A stretch of DNA of 20,078 nucleotides. Source: Stramenopiles sp. TOSAG23-3 (lineage: Eukaryota; Sar). Where the stretch lies: assembly GCA_900128585.1 (NCBI GenBank), contig LT642384.1, positions 1-20,078 of the forward strand. Reading direction: 5' to 3'. A program made the position numbers and the translations under genes. Of the stretch, positions 1 to 6,952 are shown piece by piece (the first letter of the stretch is position 1; each line of letters opens with the position of its first letter). Below the pieces are notes generated by a model that searched no databases, was not told where the DNA came from, and worked only from the letters and a program-made list of their open reading frames with translations.

Positions 1-196
1 ATTTGACCTTAAAAAGTCTCCGGGAAAAAAAAAAAGGTGTCCGAATTTTAAAAAAGTGATATAGGAATATTAAACTGTTTATACTTAGTAGAATATGGGC
101 AGGAATAAAAAATTAAAATTAGCGTATACGCTTCGTACATTTTTTAAACTAATTCGTATATTATTAAATATTTTGTTTAAATGCAGTTCCTATATA

Positions 197-355
197 TTAC
201 AGTATAGTATATTCTGTTTTTTCTGCATATTGCAAATTATCAACACAATCTACTTGATCGTGATTACACTCTTCAGAGTTACACCCAGGATGACAATAAC
301 TACTATCCTTTTGATCAACTTCTTCTTTTTTATACCAACAATATTTTGAACACAT
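197..355 (-). CDS. Small Cys-rich ORF with a Notch/LNR-like module
   Basis: A 52-codon ORF starts at ATG 355-353 and stops at TAA 199-197; an in-frame stop lies just upstream, so this ATG is the only start. Composition is unlike the surrounding AT-rich noise: rich in D, E and C. Residues 21-37 have the spacing C-x3-C-N-x3-C-x2-D-x2-D-C, which is the second half of a Lin-12/Notch repeat, a calcium-binding disulfide module of extracellular proteins (family knowledge). Cys2 and Cys6 could supply the first half. There is no signal peptide or membrane segment, so it may be the last exon or a broken remnant of a longer secreted or membrane protein. The usual Gly-Gly before the last Asp-Cys of the repeat is Gln-Val here. 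Protein-like composition and exact Cys/Asp spacing argue for coding; short length argues for caution. Confidence 0.4.
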   Translation of the reverse strand: MCSKYCWYKKEEVDQKDSSYCHPGCNSEECNHDQVDCVDNLQYAEKTEYTIL

Positions 356-722
356 TTTTTATACTGGTAAAACTCCCGTCCTAGACGGACGGACCGTTCA
401 CCAATTCATACACAAAAGACTCCGTTCACATCTCTGCGGGCAAAGAAGGCGGGACGAAAAGGCCCCGTGGCTTCGCCGAGCCGTGCAGTCATTTTCTGTG
501 AAATATATTTCTTTTCGAAGCTTCTTCCCCAAAGGAAGCGCGCGCGCGCACCACGCACGATGCCTTGACTGAGTAAAAACTGATGACGCGAGGTGAAGGG
601 GCACGTTCCTTGGAACCGGCGCCCACTGCACGCGCAGCAGACTGCCCCCCGCCCCCTACAAACCACCAAGCTAGTCAACCTGTGAGGGAAAAACTCCCGC
701 CGCGCTCAAGTTTTCAAAACAT
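356..722. other. GC-rich island between LNR-like ORF and eL41
   Basis: This stretch is visibly richer in G+C than the AT-rich DNA on its left and beyond eL41 on its right. It contains a (GC)n run near 540-550 and short hairpin-forming sequences such as GGCTTCGCCGAGCC near 472-485 and a CCGTC/GACGG pair near 380. Two overlapping minus-strand ORFs (398-631 and 406-678) cross it, but neither resembles a known protein and they share the same DNA in different frames. It lies directly downstream of eL41 on the minus strand and may be its 3' UTR, or a structured non-coding RNA. I recognise no tRNA, snRNA, SRP or RNase P signature. Confidence 0.3.
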
Positions 723-839
723 TTACTTGGCGCGTTGACGCATCTTTCTTCTTTTGCGCTGAAGACGACGAGTCCTCTTCTTCTTCCACTTCCACCTCAT
801 CTTGGCGGTGGATTTCTTGTACGGACATCCATGACCCAT
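723..839 (-). CDS. RPL41: Ribosomal protein eL41, 38-aa form
   Basis: This very short gene encodes the tiny basic large-subunit protein eL41, which sits at the interface of the two ribosomal subunits (family knowledge). The last 25 codons, from the internal ATG at 800-798, read as the near-invariant eL41 core: MRWKWKKKRTRRL followed by QRKRRKMRQRAK and TAA at 725-723. An upstream in-frame ATG at 839-837 adds MGHGCPYKKSTAK, resembling the N-terminal extension of eL41 in some protists, so I chose 839 as the start; an in-frame stop lies a few codons further upstream. The alternative is the 25-aa form starting at 800. No intron is needed. The gene is almost all Lys/Arg and too short for common ORF cutoffs, so it is easily missed. 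Confidence 0.9.
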   Translation of the reverse strand: MGHGCPYKKSTAKMRWKWKKKRTRRLQRKRRKMRQRAK

Positions 840-1702
840 GTTGACTGACGATAACTCTGTTTAAAAATTAATCAGATGCTTTCTTGTTTTTGTGAAGAAC
901 CAGGCGGTTTGGAAGAGCGCAACCGTTGCTTTTTTCCCTCCCCCCTTCTCAACGACGAAACGTAGATGGTAGCTTCGTTTCCTACAAGATTGCTTTGGGA
1001 TTAAATACACTTTACATAATGATGATGATATTCTTCGTTGTTGTGTGATGTATTTTAAAACTAAAGGAACAAAATAAACTGATTTCATAATAAAATTTCT
1101 TCCCCTATTATTCCTATGTTAAAAAATAATTAAATAATGATTTTAATTCTAAAATACAAATTACAGTACTATTTCTATGTTAATAAATTAGAGAGTATTA
1201 TTCTTTCCCTATCTCCTCCCATTCTTTCCTAATGCTATTCCTTGTCCTATAGGAGTTATTGGTTTAAATGACTGGCTGTCAGGATCAATTCAATGCTATT
1301 CTATACTATATAATACATATTCCCTATTATCTTTATGTAAGTTATATAATGTATTTTACTTTTAATATATATAGAATTATGCATTATTTAATATTTAATA
1401 TTTATTAAAATAAACATGAAATTAGTATATAAAATTATTCATAAAAAAGATATTTTGAAGAAGAAAAAGAAATAATTATAGAACGATGACTCGTAGACTA
1501 ATAATAACTAGTTATAAAAAGCAAACAAAATACGAGAGAACTGAATAATAAGTACGTAGAAGAAGAAAGAAGAGGAAGAATTATAATTTTATCCATACAT
1601 AAATAGATAGATAGACTATGGTCAACAGTCGGCTATTTTTTTTATTAGAGAGCTTGATTGAAGAACGCAAGAGGAGCACAAGCAGGAAAGAAGACAACCA
1701 AC

Positions 1703-2034
1703 GAGAAGAAGAAGAAGAAGAAGAAGAAGAAGAAGAAAGAAGAAGAAGAAGAAGAAGAAGAAAAGGAAGAAGAGAAAAAAAGAAGAAGAGAAAAGAAGAA
1801 GATAAAAGAATATGAACACAGCGAGCAAGCAGCAACCAACAACAAAACAAACAGAAGAAGAAAAGAAGAAGAAGAAGAACAACAACAACAACAAAGAAGA
1901 AAAAAAGAAAAAAAAAAGAAGAAAAAAAGAAAAAAAAAGAAAGAAAAAAAAGAGAAAAAAAAGAAAGAAAAAAAAAGAAAGAAAAAAAAAGAAGAAAAAA
2001 AGAAGAAAAAAAGAAGAAGAAGAAAAAAAAAAGA
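1703..2034 (+). repeat. Long GAA/AAG polypurine tracts
   Basis: Positions 1703-1802 are 100 nt of uninterrupted purines on the plus strand, mostly (GAA)n and (AAG)n. After a mixed segment containing an (AAC)n run near 1880-1892, positions 1893-2034 are another 142 nt of uninterrupted purines, A-rich with interspersed G. Polypurine-polypyrimidine DNA of this length can form triplex H-DNA in general. The tract ends about 190 bp before the FKBP start codon. It also explains the low-complexity ORFs in all frames here. Confidence 0.9.
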
Positions 2035-2070
2035 TTTTTTTTAAAAATAATACCAATTAGCAAGTACCAG

Positions 2071-2165
2071 GTAAGTCAATACGAAGTATTAGTGACTATA
2101 CGGTACCCTTTTCTTCTGTTTTCGTTGACTTTTTATCTTTAACATTGTGTTTCGAAAGAAATTTA
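2071..2165 (+). other. Possible 5' UTR intron of the FKBP gene
   Basis: The sequence CAG followed by GTAAGT at 2071 is a consensus-grade 5' splice site. A T-rich stretch, two branch-like sequences (TTGAC near 2124 and TTTAAC near 2138) and a TTTAG acceptor ending at 2165 follow. The 95-nt interval lies wholly upstream of the FKBP ATG at 2228, so splicing would not alter the protein. No other coding evidence supports it. Confidence 0.3.
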
Positions 2166-2227
2166 GAATATACTCACGAAGGAAGAAATCTTAGTTTATT
2201 ATCTTAATCTTACCACACACGCACACA

Positions 2228-2707
2228 ATGAAACTGACGTTATTGTTGATTGCCGCTCTGGCCCTCTTCGTCTCTACCACGGACGCCACCAACGCAGCGG
2301 GGAAAGCGTTCCTTGAAGAAAATGCTAAAAAGGAAGGCGTGGTCACCCTTGCAAGCGGGCTTCAGTACAAGGTTGTCAAAAAAAGCGACAAGGAAGGCGC
2401 GCTTACCCCGAAAGTAAACAGCCCATGCACCTGCCACTACGCTGGAAAGCTTATCGACGGCCAAGAGTTTGACAGTTCGATCCGCCGTGGTCGCCCATCG
2501 ACGTTTGCCCCTAATCAAGTGATCCGAGGCTGGACGGAAGCGATGCAGCTTATGCGGGAAGGGGACGAATGGGAACTTTACATCCCAAGCGAACTCGGTT
2601 ACGGAAACAGCAACCGTGGCCAGTACATCAAAGCCGGGGACGTTTTGGTTTTTACCCTGAACTTGATCAAAGTGAACAACGGGGGCTTCGTCAACGAAGA
2701 TTTGTAA
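2228..2707 (+). CDS. Secreted/ER FKBP-type peptidyl-prolyl isomerase
   Basis: The 159-aa product begins with a signal peptide (hydrophobic residues 3-16, likely cut near residues 20-24), followed by a short linker and one FKBP domain at about 43-149. FKBPs catalyse cis-trans isomerisation of X-Pro bonds during protein folding. The conserved pocket positions are visible: Tyr71, Phe81-Asp82, Phe93, Val98-Ile99, Trp102, Tyr125 in ELGYG, and Phe142, so activity is expected. Its length and short N-terminal helix resemble FKBP22/Mip-like proteins and small ER FKBPs. The protein ends in NEDL, a plausible variant of the KDEL/HDEL ER-retrieval signal, suggesting an ER lumen chaperone rather than export. 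The start is the ATG after a CACACA-rich leader. It converges on DIM1, 124 bp away. Confidence 0.95.
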   Translation: MKLTLLLIAALALFVSTTDATNAAGKAFLEENAKKEGVVTLASGLQYKVVKKSDKEGALTPKVNSPCTCHYAGKLIDGQEFDSSIRRGRPSTFAPNQVIRGWTEAMQLMREGDEWELYIPSELGYGNSNRGQYIKAGDVLVFTLNLIKVNNGGFVNEDL

Positions 2708-2831
2708 ACTTTTTGGCCCATGTTTGAAAAACAAGAAATGGAGATGGCTACTAGCGGTAGTATGAAAAATTGTTGCCAGGCGTCCCTTGCGGGATGGTGT
2801 TAAATAAGAAAGTTAAAATGTATATCTACTG

Positions 2832-3260
2832 CTAGTACGTACGCCTTGAGCTGTAGTCTTTCGGTGCCACCACCAAACCAGTGCCCTTACTGGCACCCCT
2901 AAAAACGGTTTCGATGATGTCAATCCATTCCTGCTTACTATTCAACGCCCAATTGATCTTGTTGTTGTTCCCCGTCCCGCAGTCCACCATAATATGCTTG
3001 TTTCTATAGAAAAACATGACACTACACGGATCCGTGAGCTGGTACATCACGTTAAAGTCTGGAACCTCCGTTATATCTACTAAATACACCACCGCAAACA
3101 GCTTCACGTCTTCCGAGATCCCATACAAACACTCGTCCACAACAATGCACGTGTTGTCGTGGTCATGCCCAAACCGCACCACCACGACCCGCTCTTCCTC
3201 CGTGACAATGGCTTGGTCCACGGACCACCCGTTCTTCAAATGAGGAAGCAAATACGACAT
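2832..3260 (-). CDS. DIM1: U5 snRNP thioredoxin-like protein DIM1/Dib1
   Basis: The 142-aa product is the U5/tri-snRNP 15-kDa protein (DIM1/Dib1, human TXNL4A), a thioredoxin-fold protein without redox cysteines that is required for pre-mRNA splicing (family knowledge). It starts MSYLLPHLKNGW and carries the diagnostic VVVRFGHD, YLVDITEVPDFN, VMFFYRNKHIMVD, GTGNNNKINWA and near-C-terminal GLVVAPKDYS segments. With the ATG at 3260-3258 its length matches the usual 142 aa exactly. A three-codon in-frame extension upstream to 3269 begins with GTG and is not used. No introns interrupt it. The gene is divergent from the kinase at 3972 and convergent with FKBP. Its near-complete conservation makes it the safest marker that this is nuclear DNA of a splicing eukaryote. 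Confidence 0.98.
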   Translation of the reverse strand: MSYLLPHLKNGWSVDQAIVTEEERVVVVRFGHDHDNTCIVVDECLYGISEDVKLFAVVYLVDITEVPDFNVMYQLTDPCSVMFFYRNKHIMVDCGTGNNNKINWALNSKQEWIDIIETVFRGASKGTGLVVAPKDYSSRRTY

Positions 3261-3971
3261 TCTCCTCACTCCTTAAAAAGCAGTAACAACAAATACATAC
3301 ATTTATACGCACAAAGTAACGAAATGTCAATTTCAAAAAGTCCATGCACTTCGTCTATTATAAAAATTAAAACAGCCACACCACACTTTATTTACTAATA
3401 ACTTTTACTGAAGGCCATTATTTCATTCCTTCTTCTCTTCCTTCTTCTCTTCTTCCTTCTTCTTTCTTCTCTTCTTCATAAAATAATTTTTTTTTATATA
3501 ATATTTTTTTAATTTATTATTTTCCACCGACGGTCTCTAAACTTAAGGATAATATACTACTTTAAATTGATTGTAATTATTTGTATAAATATACTATATA
3601 TGTACATAATAACCAAGAATGTATTTATTCCCGAAGGAATACTATACTCATAGCCTTAATTATGGCACGAGAAGAAGAAAAGGAAGATCATAAAATTATA
3701 TAAAATTATATAAATACTGTCACTACCCCATTACCGTAGTTGGACTAACTAGTGGGTACGACGAAGAAGAAGAAGAAGATGATTGGATTGGGGATTGGGG
3801 GGCAGGGGTGCGGGTGGGGGTGGTATTTTATAATAATAATAATTTGAATGATTTATAATCGTTCGAATATAACAACACAAAGTAATATCTGAAAGTATTT
3901 GCATATATAAGAAGGCCAACCACGACCCATCAAACAACATTGATGCAAATTGTGCCTGTGTATGTAAACAA
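3261..3971. other. Divergent promoter region of DIM1 and the kinase
   Basis: This 711-bp spacer separates DIM1 (-) from the CDPK-like gene (+) and must hold both promoters. It contains a pyrimidine-rich TTCTTC tract near 3428-3477, very AT-rich DNA at 3480-3735 with a duplicated AAAATTATAT near 3691-3711, a (GAA)n run near 3762-3778, and a G-rich motif at 3790-3823 listed separately. No convincing coding sequence is present on either strand. Confidence 0.7.
3790..3823 (+). promoter_or_regulatory. G-quadruplex motif upstream of kinase gene
   Basis: The plus strand holds five G-runs of at least three (GGGG, GGGGGG, GGGG, GGG, GGGGG) with 1-3-nt loops, meeting the usual intramolecular G-quadruplex pattern. 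It lies about 150 bp upstream of the kinase ATG in an otherwise AT-rich spacer. A regulatory role is inferred from position only. Confidence 0.6.
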
Positions 3972-5687
3972 ATGGCGAGCTTGTTCGTAAAGCCAGAAAC
4001 GCCTGCCCCAAGGAAAGGGTCGGGGCAACCGCCGCAGCTAGTAGAGGACTCCATCGTCGTCCCCGATGTAGAAGTAACCCCGCTTCAAAATTATCAGTGG
4101 ACGTTGCCCCCCATTCTTCCAGATCCGCGCTGTCGCAAGTGTCTTGCTGGTGGAAAAGCGGGTCCATGCGCGCGTCACCATTTTTTAGGAGGTGGCGCTT
4201 TTGGGAAAGTGTACGTAGGCAAACCAACAAACCCCAGCAACAGTGAAATGGCAATGAAGGTGCTGCAGAATACTGTGCGGGGCAGAAGCAAACGAAAAGA
4301 GATCGAGCGGGAAATTAGCATTATGAGGCTGGTCAGCTCCATCCACTCGGAAAACTTATTGAAGTTGGTGGACGTGTACTACACAAGCACCGAAACGATT
4401 TTGGTCGTACCGCTGCTTGGAACCGAAGTGTTTGAGCACTTGGTTACGAAAGGGCAATTCAACGAAACGGGCGCGTTCAACCTCATGTCGCAGTTGACCA
4501 ACGTTGTCAAATATTTACACGATAAAAAAATATGCCACTTTGACATCAAACTACAAAACCTGGCGTTTCAAAAAGATGGTAAAACGGTGACTCTCATTGA
4601 TTTGGGGTACGCGAAAGGACCCTACGATTGGCCTAAAACGTTGGACAGGTTCATCGGAACGATGGCGTTCGCGGCGCCGGAGGCGGCCTTGCAGAGGTCG
4701 TACGGGTACGGCACGGACGTTTTCGCAATGGGAGTGACCCTGTACCTGCTCGTTTGTGGGATGTTCCCATTTTCACCGTACATGGGCGAACAAGGCGTTC
4801 CGCACGACAAAGAAAAGAAAACCCCGAAGCCGATCAATGCAAAAATACCGGTGTCAGATGATTGCAGGGATCTAATTTACAAAATGCTCTGCGTGGACAA
4901 CAACTCACGGATTTCCATTGATGGCATTCTGAAGCACCCGTGGTTTATTAAGAAGCAGTTTTACTCGGACAATCGCACGGACAATATTATGAGCAAGAAT
5001 TACTTTTCGTACGCCAGAAACACGACACTGAGCCGGTTGATCAGTGCCTTTCCCGCTGCCAAGGTAGTTGCCGACACCGCCGGCACGGCGGCTCCTGCCC
5101 AGGTGACCATGAAGGTCTCCTCCCTCACGGGGAACGATTGGTCGAATTTGCGGGACATTTTCCATAAAATAGCGTCCACAGAAGAACACGAGGACATCAA
5201 ATTTTCGCAATTTGGAGATTTGATGCGGAGCGTAGGCTTGGAACGGTTCGCAACGAGCCATGTCTTTGTCCTGTTTGAAAAGAGAGGGCAAGGAATAAAC
5301 GGCTCGCTAAATTTTCGAGAGTTCATACTGAACTTGATCGCCCTGAGGGGAAAAGGTGAACTGAGCCATAAGTTTTTGTTCGATTTTTTTGACATCGATA
5401 AAAATGGAAAAATAGGCCTCGACGGATTGAAAAACATTCTCCTCAGCCTTGTCCAAGAAGATCTAGGAGACAGCGCTGCCCGCGGATACAACGAAAACAT
5501 TGCCGAAAGTCTGGAAGAAATGCTGGGCAGTGCTTTTATTTCTGAAAATGACGATAGTGGGGCAAAAAAAGAAATGAACTTTGCGCAATTTAGTGAGTGG
5601 TACAGTACTGATCTAGCAAAAAAATTGCTGGACAAAGCGTTTCGCCAGAACGTCTCCGAAGCCGTAAAAAAGTTGCGAAACAAGTAG
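3972..5687 (+). CDS. CDPK-like protein kinase with degenerate EF-hands
   Basis: The 571-aa, intronless product joins a Ser/Thr kinase domain (about 70-326) to a calmodulin-like EF-hand region (about 390-545), the layout of calcium-dependent protein kinases. Kinase landmarks: glycine loop GGGAFG 73-78, Lys96, alpha-C Glu114, catalytic-loop Asp191, Lys193, Asn196, metal-binding Asp210 and APE 235-237. Two signatures are altered: HRD is HFD (189-191) and DFG is DLG (210-212), making it a non-RD kinase that may not need activation-loop phosphorylation. The EF-hands are poor: the best loop, 474-485 (DIDKNGKIGLDG), lacks the position-12 acid, and the loop at about 439-450 has Gly at positions 1 and 3. 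Directly before the glycine loop lies C54-x2-C57-x8-C66-x2-H69, a zinc-knuckle-like spacing. No N-terminal Gly2 myristoylation site is present. Confidence 0.9.
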   Translation: MASLFVKPETPAPRKGSGQPPQLVEDSIVVPDVEVTPLQNYQWTLPPILPDPRCRKCLAGGKAGPCARHHFLGGGAFGKVYVGKPTNPSNSEMAMKVLQNTVRGRSKRKEIEREISIMRLVSSIHSENLLKLVDVYYTSTETILVVPLLGTEVFEHLVTKGQFNETGAFNLMSQLTNVVKYLHDKKICHFDIKLQNLAFQKDGKTVTLIDLGYAKGPYDWPKTLDRFIGTMAFAAPEAALQRSYGYGTDVFAMGVTLYLLVCGMFPFSPYMGEQGVPHDKEKKTPKPINAKIPVSDDCRDLIYKMLCVDNNSRISIDGILKHPWFIKKQFYSDNRTDNIMSKNYFSYARNTTLSRLISAFPAAKVVADTAGTAAPAQVTMKVSSLTGNDWSNLRDIFHKIASTEEHEDIKFSQFGDLMRSVGLERFATSHVFVLFEKRGQGINGSLNFREFILNLIALRGKGELSHKFLFDFFDIDKNGKIGLDGLKNILLSLVQEDLGDSAARGYNENIAESLEEMLGSAFISENDDSGAKKEMNFAQFSEWYSTDLAKKLLDKAFRQNVSEAVKKLRNK

Positions 5688-6001
5688 ACGACTACCAGGA
5701 ATCTAACGGTACCAAAGATCATCCATCTCCTCTCGTTTGTATCAAAAATTAACCTCCTCCCTTGTGGCTTGTGGGGAAAGTGAACAGTTTCTGGACCCTT
5801 GGTGGATATGTAATAAATAATAGGCGATAATAACTACATTTATAAGTATACTAAATATTATTCCATTTTTTCAAGGGAGACGTTGGTTGGGACGAGAGGC
5901 ACGGATGCAAAGTATCTTTGGCGCGGAATTGAAAAATGGTAAACAACTTTGTGCTAACTATTTCAAACGAAGAGACCTTTATGAAAAAAGAATAATTTTT
6001 A
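5688..6001. other. Convergent spacer after the kinase gene
   Basis: This 314-bp region separates the ends of the kinase (+) and the small two-exon gene (-). It should contain both 3' UTRs. I see AT-rich DNA at 5810-5870 and no supported gene. A plus-strand ORF running from 5887 to 6216 begins without ATG in this frame and overlaps the better-supported minus-strand gene; it is treated as a shadow. Confidence 0.6.
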
Positions 6002-6293
6002 TTATTTTAAACCCTCAAATGTCTTTTCAGATACATAAAACTGTGCGTCTAGGATTCGTTTTCCCAGTTCCAACAAAGAAACAAGTGATTGTTTGGGTGG
6101 CGCTTGGTACAAATCGTCCATTTCACATAAAATTGTCCCTTGGAACCTCATTTCCAAGTCAATTGAGGACAAACATTTTACAAACGTTTGTTTCTGGCCG
6201 GATATTGCAAAGGTAACGATTACCTGAGCTAAACTTATGCAGTTAGGCGTCCTCCTTAGTTTTTTTTGTCATTTTATGACCGAGTGCTTCCAT
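6002..6293 (-). CDS. Small two-exon gene, possible TFIIH TFB5/TTDA-like subunit
   Basis: Exon 1 is ATG plus ten bases, 6293-6281. A 52-nt intron (6280-6229) starts GT, has a CTAAC branch-like site (6246-6242) and ends TTTAG. Exon 2 runs 6228-6002. The splice restores one frame of 79 codons plus TAA. Exon 2 alone has a 49-codon ATG ORF (6151-6002) with protein-like composition, which motivated the search upstream. By eye the product resembles the TFIIH subunit TFB5/GTF2H5 in length (about 70 aa), in KQ-hydrophobic at 17-21, in a hydrophobic strand followed by Asp42-Asp43, and in a C-terminal helix with LVSLL (53-57) and QFY (67-69). TFB5 stimulates the TFIIH ATPase XPB in transcription and excision repair. 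The match is weak and the family call tentative; existence of a gene is more secure than its identity. Confidence 0.4.
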
Positions 6294-6952
6294 ACTTTGA
6301 AATTCGAGTCGGATTTTTATTCGCGCCAAGGACACTGAACACTTTATTGAACAGGTGTCTATCAAAGCCTTTTACTTAAAAAACAACAACGACGGTCGTC
6401 TTTTCTATTTTTTTTAGAAAATGGTATTTTGTTATTTTTTGTTGTAAGTTTGTGTTGAAATATATTTTATTCATATTTATAGCGAACAGAAATGTAATAT
6501 GTTTAAAGATATGCTGTGTGTATATAAAATACTCATTGTAAAAACAAAACAAAAAAACAAAAATTGCAAAAAGAACAATTGTTGTTGGTACATTGCAACA
6601 AAAGTAGTTTCTTTTTTTAGTGCTGTGTATATGTATTTTACTTTTACCAAACTCTATTTTTTGTTGTAACTTTTGTGTCGAATTATATTTCCTTCATATT
6701 TAATAAAGAAGAGAAATGCTAATTTATTTTAATAGATGCTGTGTATATGTAAAATAATAATTGTAAATACAAAAACAAAAACAAAACAAAAAACAAAGGA
6801 AGAACTGTTGTTGGAGGTTGGAGCGAGCACCTAACCCTCCTAATTTCCTTGATAGGAGTATTTTTAACTATCGTTATTTATAGACTATATACTTGAAAAC
6901 TGTTCAGTTTAAATAAGATGTCACAACTCACAACGACGACCGAGAGAGGTGT
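6294..6952. other. AT-rich spacer with diverged direct repeat
   Basis: This gene-free stretch lies between two minus-strand genes. It is AT-rich, with CAAAA/TTTTG-rich segments, and is largely occupied by two related copies of an approximately 160-bp unit listed separately. The first 100 bases upstream of 6293 probably form the promoter and leader of the small two-exon gene. I see no coding signal. Confidence 0.6.
6433..6815 (+). repeat. Diverged direct repeat, about 160 bp x 2
   Basis: Copy 1 (about 6433-6590) and copy 2 (about 6655-6815) share the same order of segments: ATTTTTTGTTGTAA, TTCATATTTA, ATGCTGTGT followed by TATAT and AAAAT, ATTGTAAA, a CAAAACAAAA-rich run, and AAGAAC.TTGTTGTTGG. 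A third partial copy of the GCTGTGTATATGTA segment lies at 6621-6634. The period is about 222 bp. The copies are clearly related but diverged. No TIR or ORF is visible. Confidence 0.7.

Larger units (their letters stand above)
840..2227. other. AT-rich spacer upstream of eL41 and FKBP
   Basis: This is a shared upstream region for the divergent eL41 (-) and FKBP (+) genes. About 840-1090 is moderately complex and probably contains the eL41 leader and promoter. About 1090-1600 is very AT-rich and shows no coding signal on either strand. About 1600-2040 is dominated by GAA/AAG low-complexity DNA, listed separately, whose apparent Lys/Glu- or Phe/Ser-rich ORFs are artefacts of the repeat. About 2041-2227 is the FKBP leader, with a possible 5' UTR intron. 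Confidence 0.7.

Noticed and set aside
95-349. 84-aa plus-strand ORF rich in Ile, Leu and Phe
   Set aside because: It is the antisense of AT-rich DNA and overlaps the better-supported Cys-rich minus-strand ORF. Its hydrophobic composition is what AT-rich DNA gives by chance.
570-590. C/D-box snoRNA signals (CTGA and TGATGA near 570-585)
   Set aside because: The boxes are in the wrong order and no D box or terminal stem lies at a suitable distance.
398-678. Two overlapping minus-strand ORFs in the GC-rich island
   Set aside because: They share DNA in different frames, match no family and have no features beyond those expected of GC-rich DNA with few stops.
1581-2063. Poly-Lys/Glu, poly-Phe/Ser and poly-Leu ORFs in several frames
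   Set aside because: All are translations of the same GAA/AAG microsatellite; open frames arise because the repeat lacks stop codons.
5939-6030. Possible plus-strand intron (GTAAAC ... TTTTCAG)
   Set aside because: Joining the flanks gives a stop codon almost at once, so it supports no plus-strand gene. The CAG arises within antisense coding sequence.
5887-6216. 109-aa plus-strand ORF
   Set aside because: It begins at a TTG, matches nothing known and is antisense to the two-exon minus-strand gene, whose product looks more protein-like.
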